A stretch of DNA of 38,416 nt from Lachnospiraceae bacterium (lineage in GTDB: Bacteria; Bacillota; Clostridia; Lachnospirales; Lachnospiraceae): NCBI GenBank assembly GCA_017442865.1, contig JAFRXK010000014.1, positions 1 to 38,416 on the forward strand, read 5' to 3'. This document shows, one piece after another, positions 1 to 9,199 of the stretch. The notes beneath the pieces were generated by a model that saw only the letters and a program-made list of their open reading frames with translations, searched no databases and was not told the origin of the DNA. A program made the position numbers and the translations under genes. The number at the start of each line of letters is the position of its first letter. Position 1 is the stretch's first letter.

Positions 1-125
1 CGCACTTCGTGCTCCCGCAATCCTTCCCAATATTCGAAATCCGCCCTTTCGGGCTTCTTTCTCATATTGGGGCGGGTCCCAACCTCATACTTTTTCATGC
101 AAGCATGAAAAGTATGAGCTTTTAA
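1..125. repeat. Structured direct repeat, copy 1 (149-bp period)
   Basis: The same 125 bases recur at 150-274. Each copy folds into nested hairpins: GCAC/GTGC near its left end; a long stem CCCAATAT (26-33) with ATATTGGG (64-71) enclosing GCCC/GGGC; and a near-perfect inverted repeat CTCATAC...GTATGAG (84-118) with a 2-base loop. The left edge is cut by the window. It lies downstream of ftsQ. It looks like a REP-like interspersed element or structured RNA rather than a gene. Confidence 0.85.
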
Positions 126-149
126 ACATATAATACCTACGGATTGCTG

Positions 150-274
150 CGCACTTCGTGCTCCCGCAATCCTTCCCAATATTCGAAATCCGCCCTTTCG
201 GGCTTCTTTCTCATATTGGGGCGGGTCCCAACCTCATACTTTTTCATGCAAGCATGAAAAGTATGAGCTTTTAA
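150..274. repeat. Structured direct repeat, copy 2
   Basis: Identical to 1-125. Just upstream, GGATTGC (141-147) can pair with GCAATCC to its right, enclosing the GCAC/GTGC hairpin, so the true unit probably begins near 141. On the minus strand the unit is open in one frame across its length, but no ribosome binding site is seen, so I do not call a gene. No other gene-like content is visible in 275-349, which is AT-rich. Confidence 0.85.
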
Positions 275-349
275 CCCTAGTATTATATATATAATATTAT
301 CTTTGTAACAAAATATCAATAACAAACTTTCAATTCTCAAAAAAATATT

Positions 350-1102
350 TTATTTATCATATGTAAATGGATATGACAAATCATCCATTCCCTCTTTGTA
401 ATAGGTCATATCTATGGTTCCTGCCTTCTCAAGCTTCGGAAGAATGCTTTTCAGCTCCATAATCTGACCGTCTGTGTCCTTATTATTGCCTAGAATAACC
501 TTTATATCTCCTATATAAAGTACAGGATTGTATGATGTGTCAAAATGTATTCTCTCCGCTGTCAAATCATTTCTTTCAAGTATCTGCTTTATAATTGCTA
601 TCTTCTCAAACACCTTATCATCCGGCACGCTTACCTTTTCATTTAACACTGCATTTTTATATGGAATGCCGGTAATAACCGGGATGGATTTTACCGTTCT
701 GCTGCCGCATTCCAGCAGCATTCCTTTTTCATTTATAAACATATATGTTCCCATCTGTTCAAAACAGCATATAATATTTTTCTCATACAAAACTATATCT
801 ATTGAAGACAGGCTGTTGAACTTTACAACATAGCGGTCTATAAATGGTATCTGCTTATACCCTGAAAGCTTTTCCGTAAGCCAGAGATATATCGAATAAT
901 CCTTGTATGGCGAATCAAACACAATACTCTCTGCTTCTTCTTTTGTATAATATATATTTCCGACGACATTTACATTTTCAATTCTTAATGAAACAAATGT
1001 AAGAATGATGCCTCCCAGTACTAATAAAGCAAGGCATACGCGGATAATCCGTTTTCGTCGTTTTTCTTTTAATTCATCAATCTCTAATATAACATCTTTC
1101 AT
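350..1102 (-). CDS. ftsQ: Cell division protein FtsQ/DivIB
   Basis: A bitopic divisome protein that in this family bridges FtsL/DivIC and regulates septal peptidoglycan synthesis. The 250-residue product starts with a short charged cytoplasmic tail (KEKRRKR, about residues 13-19), one membrane helix (about 20-40), then a POTRA-like segment (RIENVNVVGNIYYTKEEAE, about 40-60) and an extracytoplasmic beta domain. Length fits the family. The start has a modest AAGG ribosome binding site. It is the last gene of the minus-strand dcw cluster, 29 bases after ftsW, where murG would normally be expected between them. No clear intrinsic terminator follows; the structured repeats at 1-274 come next. Confidence 0.85.
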   Translation of the reverse strand: MKDVILEIDELKEKRRKRIIRVCLALLVLGGIILTFVSLRIENVNVVGNIYYTKEEAESIVFDSPYKDYSIYLWLTEKLSGYKQIPFIDRYVVKFNSLSSIDIVLYEKNIICCFEQMGTYMFINEKGMLLECGSRTVKSIPVITGIPYKNAVLNEKVSVPDDKVFEKIAIIKQILERNDLTAERIHFDTSYNPVLYIGDIKVILGNNKDTDGQIMELKSILPKLEKAGTIDMTYYKEGMDDLSYPFTYDK

Positions 1103-1131
1103 ATGCTTTACCTTACCGCATCAAATGAGGC

Positions 1132-2310
1132 CTATCTTTTGCATCTTGACAGGTTAGATACGCTTAATGCCAATCCTATCTCAAGGAAAAGGAATATTAC
1201 CGATGTACCGCCATAACTGATAAACGGAAGCGTAACACCCGTATTCGGTATTGTATTCGTAACAACCGCAACATTCAATATAACCTGAATTGCTATATGC
1301 GTCATAACTCCGATTGTTATCATGGCTCCTACAAGGTCAGGTGCATTTATAGCTGCCCTGAACAGTCTGTAGATTACAAACATAAACATGGCTATTAATG
1401 CTAGCGCTCCTATGACGCCAAGCTCCTCACAGATAATTGAAAATATCATATCATTTCTAGCTTCCGGCACGAAGCCGAGCTTCTGAAGACTCTTTCCGAG
1501 TCCTTTACCAAACAGGCCTCCCGAGCCTATGGCATACAAGCCCTGAATAACCTGGTGTCCTCCCTCAAGCGCATATGCCTCCGGGTCAAGCCATACATAT
1601 ATTCTCTCAAACTGGTATGGCTTAAGGATGCCCATCTTTACGAACTGGTCTCCGAGGAATACCGCCGAAACGCCTCCTACTACCGCCAGCACAACAAGAA
1701 TGATATATAGAACCTTTTTCTGGCTTGCAATATATACCATGACAAATGTGATGCCAACAAGAATAATACCCGTACTTAAATTGTTCATCGCAACCAGCAG
1801 ACAAAGCGGTATTGAAATCAAAGCAGTTATAACTATCGTCGGCCATTTATCAACTCTCTTACCTACCCTGTTCACATAGGCGGCAAGTCCTATTATAAGC
1901 ACTATCTTTACATATTCGGCAGCCTGGAACAGGGAATGCCCCGCGATACCGAACCATCTTTTCTTGCCGTTAAACTCAATACCGAAAGGCGTGAAGTTTA
2001 CAAGCAGCATAAGCACTATTGCGGAAAGTATGCCGAGCACGGCAAATTTCAGCCACAGGTGATAATCTATCTTTGATACCACAAACATTGCGGCAATTCC
2101 AAGAAGCATGAAAAACGCCTGACGCTTAAAGAAGTAAAAGGATGAGCCAAACTGGGTATATGCCACATAGGAGCTTGAGCTGTATACCATGACAAGTCCG
2201 AAGCAGGCAATAAAAATAATAGCAAATAAAAGAGTATAATCATATCCTCCCCTATCCTGCATTATCCACGATTTCAATTTGTCGCCCAAACTTCTTTGAT
2301 CTTTTTTCAT
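1132..2310 (-). CDS. ftsW: SEDS peptidoglycan glycosyltransferase FtsW
   Basis: A polytopic SEDS-family enzyme that polymerises lipid II at the division septum together with a class B PBP. The 392 residues contain about ten hydrophobic helices. Recognisable family motifs are the N-terminal YSSSSYVA region, KRWFGIAG near residue 118, the loop PEARNDMIFSIICEELG near residue 283 (the ND aspartate matches the conserved SEDS acidic residue), and the C-terminal NTGVTLPFISYGGTS near residue 355. It lies 22 bases after mraY with no murD between them. FtsW rather than RodA is chosen because of the dcw context. Confidence 0.92.
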   Translation of the reverse strand: MKKDQRSLGDKLKSWIMQDRGGYDYTLLFAIIFIACFGLVMVYSSSSYVAYTQFGSSFYFFKRQAFFMLLGIAAMFVVSKIDYHLWLKFAVLGILSAIVLMLLVNFTPFGIEFNGKKRWFGIAGHSLFQAAEYVKIVLIIGLAAYVNRVGKRVDKWPTIVITALISIPLCLLVAMNNLSTGIILVGITFVMVYIASQKKVLYIILVVLAVVGGVSAVFLGDQFVKMGILKPYQFERIYVWLDPEAYALEGGHQVIQGLYAIGSGGLFGKGLGKSLQKLGFVPEARNDMIFSIICEELGVIGALALIAMFMFVIYRLFRAAINAPDLVGAMITIGVMTHIAIQVILNVAVVTNTIPNTGVTLPFISYGGTSVIFLFLEIGLALSVSNLSRCKR

Positions 2311-2332
2311 AAAACACCTGACTTATAATTTA

Positions 2333-3289
2333 TTACATTGCTAAGTATCCAATCAAGCAGCAAATCGCCGTAATAAGCGAAAATACTATAACTATCTTGT
2401 TCTCCGACCATCCGCTAAGCTCAAAATGATGATGTATCGGAGACATTTTAAATATTCTCTTTCCGTGTGTAATCTTAAAATATGATACCTGAATCATAAC
2501 AGAAAGAGTTTCTACCAGATATATAAAACCTACTATTACAATGAATAAAGGCATCTTAAGCATAAATGCTGTCGAGGCAACAAAGCCTCCGAGTGCAAGC
2601 GAGCCGGTGTCGCCCATAAATACCTTTGCAGGATGCGCATTAAATATAAGGAAGCCAATAAGACCGCCGACAACCGCTCCGGTAACAGGCTCTATGCCGC
2701 TCTTCTCGCCAACCGAAACTATCGTAAAGAATATGGCAACCAGTATCGTTACACTGGTACATAATCCGTCGAGACCGTCTGTCAGATTTACGCCGTTGTC
2801 CGTGCCCAATACAATAAGGAAGAACAGCGGAATAAATATGTATATCGGAAGCGTCACTTCTTTGCCTGCAAAAGGAATTATCATTGATGTTCCAATCGCT
2901 TCATTTGTAATTATGTAATACAGGAATATCGCTGAAATCACAAACTGCGCCAACAGCTTCTGCAAAGGCGTAAGTCCCTCTGAACGCTTCATTACTACCT
3001 TTAAGAAGTCATCAAGGAAGCCTACCGCACCGAAGCCTACCGTAACAAATAATATCGGCACAATCTTCGGATAATCCTTTATAAAAAACAGACTCGCAAT
3101 AACTATAGCCGCAATAAAAGCTATACCGCCCATAGTCGGGGTTCCCGCCTTCTTAAGATGGGACTTTGGTCCCTCCTCCCTGATATTCTGACCAAACTTA
3201 AGTCTTTTTAAGAATGGTATAAGAATAGGACATATTATCGCACTAAGTATAAATGAGATGGCCATCGCCACTAATGCTGCATATTTCAT
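2333..3289 (-). CDS. mraY: Phospho-N-acetylmuramoyl-pentapeptide-transferase MraY
   Basis: An integral membrane enzyme that transfers phospho-MurNAc-pentapeptide from UDP to undecaprenyl phosphate, making lipid I. The 318-residue sequence shows the family signature throughout: PTMGGIAF (about 51-58), the DD pair at 93-94 in FLDDFLK, NLTDGLDGL, NAHPAKVFMGDTGSLALGG and the histidine loop SPIHHHFE near the C terminus. About ten membrane helices are visible. The start ATG has a GGAGACAAATT ribosome binding site. A sigma-A-like promoter lies in the 78-base gap upstream, so it can be transcribed separately from the penicillin-binding protein genes. Confidence 0.96.
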   Translation of the reverse strand: MKYAALVAMAISFILSAIICPILIPFLKRLKFGQNIREEGPKSHLKKAGTPTMGGIAFIAAIVIASLFFIKDYPKIVPILFVTVGFGAVGFLDDFLKVVMKRSEGLTPLQKLLAQFVISAIFLYYIITNEAIGTSMIIPFAGKEVTLPIYIFIPLFFLIVLGTDNGVNLTDGLDGLCTSVTILVAIFFTIVSVGEKSGIEPVTGAVVGGLIGFLIFNAHPAKVFMGDTGSLALGGFVASTAFMLKMPLFIVIVGFIYLVETLSVMIQVSYFKITHGKRIFKMSPIHHHFELSGWSENKIVIVFSLITAICCLIGYLAM

Positions 3290-3335
3290 AATTTGTCTCC
3301 TTATTGGTACTTATTTAATCTATACCTAATTATAC

Positions 3336-3364
3336 AGTATAAATCTTTTTTGTCATTAAATCAA
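3336..3364 (-). promoter_or_regulatory. Internal sigma-A-type promoter before mraY
   Basis: On the minus strand, TTGATT (3359-3364), a 17-base spacer, then TATACT (3336-3341) in the gap between the second PBP gene and mraY. This would uncouple mraY-ftsW-ftsQ from the upstream part of the cluster. Confidence 0.6.
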
Positions 3365-3367
3365 CTT

Positions 3368-5128
3368 TTATTCTTCTTCCCCGGATAATTTACCCTCTGT
3401 CTTTTCTATTTCAAGATACGGAAGAATGTTTTCATATATTTCTTTTATTACCGGCGCTGCAATTGTACCGCCGTAATAAACGCCCTCCGGCTCATCTATT
3501 GTAATAAGCGCTATTACCTGCGGATTGTCCGCCGGTACAAAGCCTAAGAACGACGATATGTATCTGCCGGTCTTTCTCGGCAGCTTCTCTGATGTCGCAG
3601 TCTTTCCTCCTATTGAATAGCCTTCTATGTATGCCTTTGAACCGCTGCCCTCCGAAACAACCTTTTCAAGTATGTATCTTACGGTTTTACTGGTTTCCTC
3701 AGAAATGATTCCCCCGGTTGTTTTATATTCAAGCTTTGTAATGCTTTCACCGTCGCTGCTCATTACCTCCACTCCGAAATGCGGCGTAACACGCCTGCCT
3801 CCGTTTACAAGGCTTGCGGCTGTAGTTACAAGCTGTATCGGCGTTATCTGAAATGACTGTCCGAATGACACCGTTGCAAGCTCAACTTCTCCCATGTTTT
3901 CTTTTTTGTGCATGATGGTTGAAGCCTCTCCCGGCAGGTCTATGCCTGTTTTACTAAGCAGTCCGAACCGGTTGAAGTATTCGTAGAACCTGTCAACGCC
4001 AAGTCTTAAGCCTACATCTATAAATACCGGATTGCAGGAATTCATGGCTCCCTGCACGAATGTCTCCGTCCCGTGTCCTATAACCTTGTGGCAATGAATT
4101 CTTCTGTCCTCTACAACTCTGAAGCCTCCGCAGTGAAATGTATCATTAAGTCCCACTACTCCTGCATCCAGTGCCGCAGACATTGTAATAATTTTAAAGG
4201 TTGAACCCGGCTCGTAGGTATCGTTTATACAGGTATTTCTCCACATGTTATTGAGTGCATCCGAATATTCCTTTCCGCTTAATGGTTTCTCAATGCTGTC
4301 ACTAAGCTTATACGGGGCGTTTAAATCAAATTCCGGACAATTTACCATTGCAAGAAGCTCGCCGTTTTGCGGATTCATGATTATCACTGACACCCGCTTC
4401 GCATTTTTCTTTTCCATAACCTTTAGTGCCGCCTGTTCAGCGTATTTTTGTATATTAACATCAAGGCTGAGCTTTAGGTTATTGCCCGCTACCGGCTCTA
4501 TTCTTTTTTCTGCGGCATCATCTATTTCTATTCCGGCGGCATCGGTAAGCGTAAGCAGCTTTCCGTTTGTACCCTTAAGTACATCCTCATACTCAACTTC
4601 CAGACCGATAATTCCCTGATTATCAGCCCCGGTAAATCCAAGCACCTTTGACGCCATGCTGCCATAGGGGTAATATCTTTTGTAGTCTTCATCGACCTTT
4701 ACGCCCTCATAACCGTAATTTCTTATCTTATCGCCTGTCTTTTTATCGACATTTGTTTTGATTATTTCTCTTGATGACCTTTTTTCAACCAGTCCTTTTA
4801 TCTTTGCCTCATCTATTCCAAGTTCGGCTGACAGCATCGCAATGACCTCATCAGGCTGCTTCACCTGATTATGTACGACAGAAATTGTGCAGACCGTCCT
4901 GTTTGATGCAATCTCTGTTCCGTTTGCATCATATATAACGCCTCTTGCCGCCTTTATTGTTCTTTCTCTTTCGTGCAGGTCATCTGCCTTTTCACTGTAA
5001 TATTCTGAGCGATATATCATCAGATACCCTACCCGTACAAACAATACGGCAAACACAGGTATCATTATCAGTGCAATAAGAAGCAGCTGCCGTTTATGAC
5101 TAATCCGAAGGAAATTCATGGCTAACAT
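3368..5128 (-). CDS. Class B penicillin-binding protein (FtsI/SpoVD family), KTA variant
   Basis: A transpeptidase that cross-links peptidoglycan, anchored by an N-terminal membrane helix (about residues 14-34). The 586 residues contain the dimerisation domain and a transpeptidase domain with STFK at 309-312 (nucleophile S309) and SCN at 364-366. The third motif reads KTA (509-511), in GGKTATSEKL, instead of canonical KTG. There is no C-terminal PASTA domain, unlike Bacillus SpoVD. It is the second of two adjacent paralogues in the dcw cluster; one may serve vegetative division and the other the sporulation septum or cortex, an inference from the spore-former context. The start at 5128 has a poor ribosome binding site; ATG at 5119 is an alternative. 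Confidence 0.88.
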   Translation of the reverse strand: MLAMNFLRISHKRQLLLIALIMIPVFAVLFVRVGYLMIYRSEYYSEKADDLHERERTIKAARGVIYDANGTEIASNRTVCTISVVHNQVKQPDEVIAMLSAELGIDEAKIKGLVEKRSSREIIKTNVDKKTGDKIRNYGYEGVKVDEDYKRYYPYGSMASKVLGFTGADNQGIIGLEVEYEDVLKGTNGKLLTLTDAAGIEIDDAAEKRIEPVAGNNLKLSLDVNIQKYAEQAALKVMEKKNAKRVSVIIMNPQNGELLAMVNCPEFDLNAPYKLSDSIEKPLSGKEYSDALNNMWRNTCINDTYEPGSTFKIITMSAALDAGVVGLNDTFHCGGFRVVEDRRIHCHKVIGHGTETFVQGAMNSCNPVFIDVGLRLGVDRFYEYFNRFGLLSKTGIDLPGEASTIMHKKENMGEVELATVSFGQSFQITPIQLVTTAASLVNGGRRVTPHFGVEVMSSDGESITKLEYKTTGGIISEETSKTVRYILEKVVSEGSGSKAYIEGYSIGGKTATSEKLPRKTGRYISSFLGFVPADNPQVIALITIDEPEGVYYGGTIAAPVIKEIYENILPYLEIEKTEGKLSGEEE

Positions 5129-5163
5129 CCAAAACTATTATTCATCAAGAAATTATATTCAGT

Positions 5164-7074
5164 TTAATCTTCAATAATTACGCCTTCTGCATCATATTCG
5201 ATATCTGTCGGGAACGGAGTTGTGGCTATCTCTCCCTCTCTGTCAGGCTTGATATCTGCGTAAGCTATTATATCCTGTATAATATCATGACTGATTAGTG
5301 AAGGATAGCCGCCAAGCGACTGATCCTCAACATTCGGCTCATCTATAACTACAAACATCATGTACTGCGGATTTTTTGCCGGCCAGAAGGTTGCAAGTGA
5401 TACTATGTAGGTCATATCATCTCTTGGAAGCTTCTGTGCTGTACCGGTCTTTCCGCCGATTGAATAACCTCTTATGGCTGCTGCATTGTTGTCCACTGTC
5501 TTTATCATTGCATCCACAAGAAATTCTGAGGTCGTCCCGCTTACAGTTTTTCTAATAACCACAGGCTTTATCTCGTCAACAATATTGCCATTTGTATCAA
5601 CTATCTTCTTAACAACATGAGGCTCGTAATAAGTTCCACCATTTATAATTGAACTGTATGCTGCAGTCATCTGCAGTACTGTTGCGGTGAAGTTCTGACC
5701 GAATGAGTTTGTAGCAAGGTCTATCTCCTTCATATCATCAGCCGCATAAAGAAGACCACCTTCTTCTGCCGGAAGGTCAATCCCCGTAAGCTGTCCCAGT
5801 CCGAACCTGTGCTGATAGCTGCTGAATATATTGCTTCCTATCTGCGCTGATATCTGCATAAGGGCATCATTACATGAATTTACGATAGCATCTGTAAGCG
5901 AAAGCTCTCCATGTCCTTCCCTAATATGACACCTTATTCTCCAGCCTCCGATTAACTGGTATCCGTCACATTCATATTTATTTTCAGGGCTTATCTTGTT
6001 CTCCTCAAGACCGCTTGCAACCGTTAAAGGCTTTGCAGTTGAACCCGGCTCGTAAGGATGTGACACCACGAAATTGCTCCAAAGGCCGCTTAAAAACTCA
6101 GTCTTTGTCTCAGGCGTCATAAGCTCTATCTCTGTGTCAGTAAAGAATGGGGTAAGATCGTAAGGCGCATTAAGATTAAACACGGGATATGACGCCATTG
6201 CAAGCACTTCTCCATTGTTCGGATCCATAATCAATACAGCTGAATTTTTTGAGCCTATTTTCCGGTTAAACTCCGCCATATGCTTTTCGATAATGTTCTG
6301 AAGGTTTACATCAATAGTTGTTACAACCGTATAACCGTCATCCGGATTCTTAACCGTAACATCATAATTTGTGTCTGAATTGATTACGCCGTAGATTCTT
6401 CCGTCATTACCTGTTAAAGCATCATTATAATACTTCTCAAGTCCATAATAACCATCGGTTGCATCTGAGCTTGTAAAGCCGATAAGGTCACATGCCATGG
6501 TATCGTACGGATAAATTCTCCTGTACTCATCCTCAAACCACACGCCCTTTATCTGGTCTCTTACTGTATAATCATTGTTTACGGCGTCCTCTATGGTCGT
6601 AAACCTCTCTTTTTCCTCTATGCTTAATGACTTTGCGTAGCGGTAATAATTGCTGTCACTGTTGTTGTGCAGAATTGCCATTATCTCTTCTTTGTCATAT
6701 CCGTAGCAGCTTACCAAAGCATTTACCGTCGGCTCTGTTATGTTTTCATTTGATAGAATAATGTACGGATCCAGAATAAGATTGTAAACCTTCTCGTTTG
6801 TGGCAAGCACATTTCCGAATTTGTCGGTAATGTTTCCTCTTTTATACGGTATGGTTACATTATCATAACCCTGCTGCTCCAGCACCTGTCTGCTGTAATC
6901 GCCGTATTTTGTTGTGGCTCTGACAATAACCACAACCATAAGCGCCGCCATGGCAGCCATAATAACAAAAAAAGCAAGAGTCAGTCTCTTCCCCATGAAT
7001 CTGGGGAACTTTCTGTTCGTGCTTTCTTCGTTTTTAACTTTTTTTCTTTGATTATCATTACGGTACGTACTCAT
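5164..7074 (-). CDS. Class B penicillin-binding protein (FtsI/PBP2B family)
   Basis: A septal transpeptidase partner of FtsW. The 636 residues have a basic cytoplasmic tail, one membrane helix (about 31-52), a dimerisation domain and a transpeptidase domain with the full catalytic set: STAK at 345-348 (S345), SCN at 400-402 and KTG at 542-544. It overlaps the end of the upstream ftsL-like gene by 17 bases, a sign of translational coupling, and is followed after 35 bases by a second PBP. The canonical KTG and direct coupling to the ftsL-like gene make this the better candidate for the true division transpeptidase. The acidic C-terminal tail (about 608-636) lacks PASTA repeats. Confidence 0.9.
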   Translation of the reverse strand: MSTYRNDNQRKKVKNEESTNRKFPRFMGKRLTLAFFVIMAAMAALMVVVIVRATTKYGDYSRQVLEQQGYDNVTIPYKRGNITDKFGNVLATNEKVYNLILDPYIILSNENITEPTVNALVSCYGYDKEEIMAILHNNSDSNYYRYAKSLSIEEKERFTTIEDAVNNDYTVRDQIKGVWFEDEYRRIYPYDTMACDLIGFTSSDATDGYYGLEKYYNDALTGNDGRIYGVINSDTNYDVTVKNPDDGYTVVTTIDVNLQNIIEKHMAEFNRKIGSKNSAVLIMDPNNGEVLAMASYPVFNLNAPYDLTPFFTDTEIELMTPETKTEFLSGLWSNFVVSHPYEPGSTAKPLTVASGLEENKISPENKYECDGYQLIGGWRIRCHIREGHGELSLTDAIVNSCNDALMQISAQIGSNIFSSYQHRFGLGQLTGIDLPAEEGGLLYAADDMKEIDLATNSFGQNFTATVLQMTAAYSSIINGGTYYEPHVVKKIVDTNGNIVDEIKPVVIRKTVSGTTSEFLVDAMIKTVDNNAAAIRGYSIGGKTGTAQKLPRDDMTYIVSLATFWPAKNPQYMMFVVIDEPNVEDQSLGGYPSLISHDIIQDIIAYADIKPDREGEIATTPFPTDIEYDAEGVIIED

Positions 7075-7534
7075 ATTGTCTCACATACTCACTTTCAGTC
7101 TTATCATAATAAATGATATTGCTTTCATCTGCAGGTACCATTCCGAGCTTAACAACAGCAGTCTCATAAATATATGTACCATCTGTAAGCAGTGCAATCT
7201 CAGTCTCAAGCTGCGTGTTCTGCTCCTGCATATCTAAAAGCTCCTGCTCAAGTCCGCTTATTCTCTTAAGTCTTGTTGTAATGTCCGTCTGCATGACAAC
7301 GCAGCTTATCGCTGCGGCTGCAACTAATATACCGGCGACAGCTGAAAATATGGCAAATGCCGGTGACAGGCGCTTTGCTCTTCTTCTGCGTCCGGGTCTT
7401 ATCTGCGGTTTCTGTGCCGGCTTCGTCTCTTCTTTTTTGTCCGGCTGCGGCAGTCTCTCAGGTGAAATAACTCTGACAGTATTACCGTATATATAACTTC
7501 TGTCTCCGTATTCACGCTCGTCATTATAAGCCAT
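7058..7534 (-). CDS. FtsL-like septum formation protein
   Basis: A small bitopic divisome protein expected to form a coiled-coil complex with FtsQ/DivIB and DivIC-like partners. From the ATG at 7534, which has a GGGAGAG ribosome binding site, the product is 158 residues: a long polar and proline/arginine-rich cytoplasmic region (RPGRRRRAKR), one membrane helix (about residues 58-80), then a predicted coiled coil (GLEQELLDMQEQNTQLETEI). Position between rsmH and the PBP is the standard place of ftsL. An upstream in-frame ATG at 7570 lacks a good ribosome binding site. Sequence similarity in this family is weak, so the call rests mainly on topology and position. Confidence 0.8.
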   Translation of the reverse strand: MAYNDEREYGDRSYIYGNTVRVISPERLPQPDKKEETKPAQKPQIRPGRRRRAKRLSPAFAIFSAVAGILVAAAAISCVVMQTDITTRLKRISGLEQELLDMQEQNTQLETEIALLTDGTYIYETAVVKLGMVPADESNIIYYDKTESEYVRQYEYVP

Positions 7535-7579
7535 ATTATCACTCTCCCTCTTTCTGAATTTTAAATTCAAGCTCTAAAT

Positions 7580-8515
7580 CTAGCAGTGTTCAAATATTCT
7601 AAGCTTTGCGCTTTTTGAACGCTTGTTGTTTTCAATCTCTTCGTCCGATGGTAATATCGGTTTTCTTGTTATCACCTTTCCCTTGCTCTTTTTGCCGCAT
7701 ACGCATACCGGAAACTCCGGTGGACACTCACAAGGGTTTTCATTGTTCTTAAATTTTAATTTTACTATCCTGTCCTCCAGCGAGTTAAAGGTAATGATAC
7801 AGAGCCTTCCGCCCGGATTCAGCCTGTCTATCATGCTGTCTATGGAATTCTCTAAAACCTCCAGCTCCCTGTTAAGCTCATATCTTATCGCCTGAAAGGT
7901 TCTCTTTGCAGGGTGTCCGCCCACTGCCCTTACCTTTGCAGGAATCGCCGCCTTGATAATTTCGACCAGCTCTCCTGTGGTCTCAATCTCCTTGCTCTCG
8001 CGGTACTTCACAATATGCTTTGCAATATTCTTAGCGAATTTGTCTTCGCCGTAATCTCTTATCACCCTGAAAAGCTGCTGCTCCGAATAACCATTCAGAA
8101 TATCCTTCGCAGTCATGCTGTTTCTGGTGTCCATTCTCATATCAAGTGCCGTATCCTCTTTGTATGTAAAGCCTCTTTCGACTGTATCAAGCTGGTATGA
8201 TGAAACGCCCAGGTCAAGCATGATTCCATCCACCTTGTCAACTCCGATACTATCAAGCACCTGATTAAAGTTCTCGTAATTGCTTCTTACAATAGTAACT
8301 CTGTCCGCAAATGGCTCAAGGCGCTTTGTAGCTGCCTGTATGGCATCCCCATCCTGGTCTATGCCTATGAGTCTTCCGGATTTGCCAAGCTTTTCAGCCA
8401 CATGATAAGCATGTCCGCCTCCGCCAAGCGTTCCGTCAACATATATTCCATTTTCCTTTATGTTCAGTCCGTTTATCGTCTCATTCAACAGTACTGATAT
8501 ATGTTCAAACCCCAT
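7580..8515 (-). CDS. rsmH: 16S rRNA (cytosine-1402-N4)-methyltransferase RsmH (MraW)
   Basis: Methylates N4 of C1402 in 16S rRNA using S-adenosylmethionine. From ATG 8515 ([17 protein letters not shown], ribosome binding site GGAGAG) the product is 311 residues, the usual size. Motifs include the SAM-binding [28 protein letters not shown], the [16 protein letters not shown] segment, [19 protein letters not shown] and a C-terminal cysteine-bearing [18 protein letters not shown] segment. The reading frame is open up to an ATG at 8557, but that codon follows a tandem repeat and has no ribosome binding site. It is second in the dcw cluster and separated from mraZ by the 37-bp repeats at 8560-8670. 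Confidence 0.95.
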   Translation of the reverse strand: MGFEHISVLLNETINGLNIKENGIYVDGTLGGGGHAYHVAEKLGKSGRLIGIDQDGDAIQAATKRLEPFADRVTIVRSNYENFNQVLDSIGVDKVDGIMLDLGVSSYQLDTVERGFTYKEDTALDMRMDTRNSMTAKDILNGYSEQQLFRVIRDYGEDKFAKNIAKHIVKYRESKEIETTGELVEIIKAAIPAKVRAVGGHPAKRTFQAIRYELNRELEVLENSIDSMIDRLNPGGRLCIITFNSLEDRIVKLKFKNNENPCECPPEFPVCVCGKKSKGKVITRKPILPSDEEIENNKRSKSAKLRIFEHC

Positions 8516-8559
8516 AGCTCTCCATTCTGTGCACCGGCACGGACAGTCTTTTAACATAT

Positions 8560-8670
8560 GATATCTGCGAATTGCTCCGCAATCCTAAAATCTAAGTATA
8601 TCTGCGAATTGCTCCGCAATCCTAAAATCTGAGGACATCCGCAAATTGCTCCGCAATCTTAAAATCTGAG
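8560..8670. repeat. Three 37-bp tandem repeats starting inside the mraZ stop region
   Basis: Read on the minus strand each unit begins CTCAGATTTTA and continues with a short hairpin ATTGC-GGA-GCAAT. The first unit supplies the last codons and stop of mraZ (CTC AGA TTT TAA). The second and third are downstream copies carrying TTTTAG at the equivalent point. Units 2 and 3 are almost identical; unit 1 differs at a few positions. The array fills the mraZ-rsmH gap. Confidence 0.9.
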
Positions 8671-9093
8671 CTCGTCCAGATCCTCTGCAAGCTCCTCTAT
8701 CTCATCATAATCATTTGCAGCATTCCATGCTTCCTTGTTCCAGATTTCTATTCTGTTGCCGACACCGACAAGCACTGCGTCCTTGTCAAGCATTGCATAT
8801 TCTCTTAAGTTCTGCGGTATAAGAATTCGTCCCTGCTTGTCTATCTCGCAGGTAGTGGCTCCACCGATAAGGAAACGGCTGAACTGTCTTGCCTTTGACT
8901 TTGTAATAGGAAGCGTATCAATGTTCTCAATGACACTGTTCCACTTATCCTCTGTGAACACAAAAAGGCACTTGTCCAGCCCTTTCGTCACAACAAACTC
9001 CTCTCCAAGCAAATCCCTGAACTTTGATGGAACGATAAGGCGGCCTTTTGTATCCATTGTATGATTGTATTCACCCATGAACATATTCATCAT
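8659..9093 (-). CDS. mraZ: Transcriptional regulator MraZ
   Basis: A DNA-binding regulator of the dcw operon with two SpoVT/AbrB-like halves. From ATG 9093 (AAAGG nine bases upstream) the product is 144 residues, within the usual range. The two half-domain signatures are visible: GEYNHTMDTKGRLIVPSKF near the N terminus and GGATTCEIDKQGRILIPQNL in the second half. The frame is open to 9168, but the extra 25 residues are not part of the family and have no ribosome binding site; ATG 9084 (MFMGEYNH) is another possible start. It is the first gene of the cluster and has matching operator repeats at 9244-9279. Confidence 0.94.
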   Translation of the reverse strand: MMNMFMGEYNHTMDTKGRLIVPSKFRDLLGEEFVVTKGLDKCLFVFTEDKWNSVIENIDTLPITKSKARQFSRFLIGGATTCEIDKQGRILIPQNLREYAMLDKDAVLVGVGNRIEIWNKEAWNAANDYDEIEELAEDLDELRF

Positions 9094-9199
9094 AGCCATT
9101 CGCCTTTCGTAATCATATTCTTTAGTCAGCTGCATAAAATGTAATCGTTGGTTCAATGCTTTTTTCATCGGTAATCCTGCGGCTGCCTATAAAAGCTTT

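Noticed and set aside
137..340. 67-codon frame on the minus strand
   Set aside because: It is a translation of the structured repeat, with no ribosome binding site.
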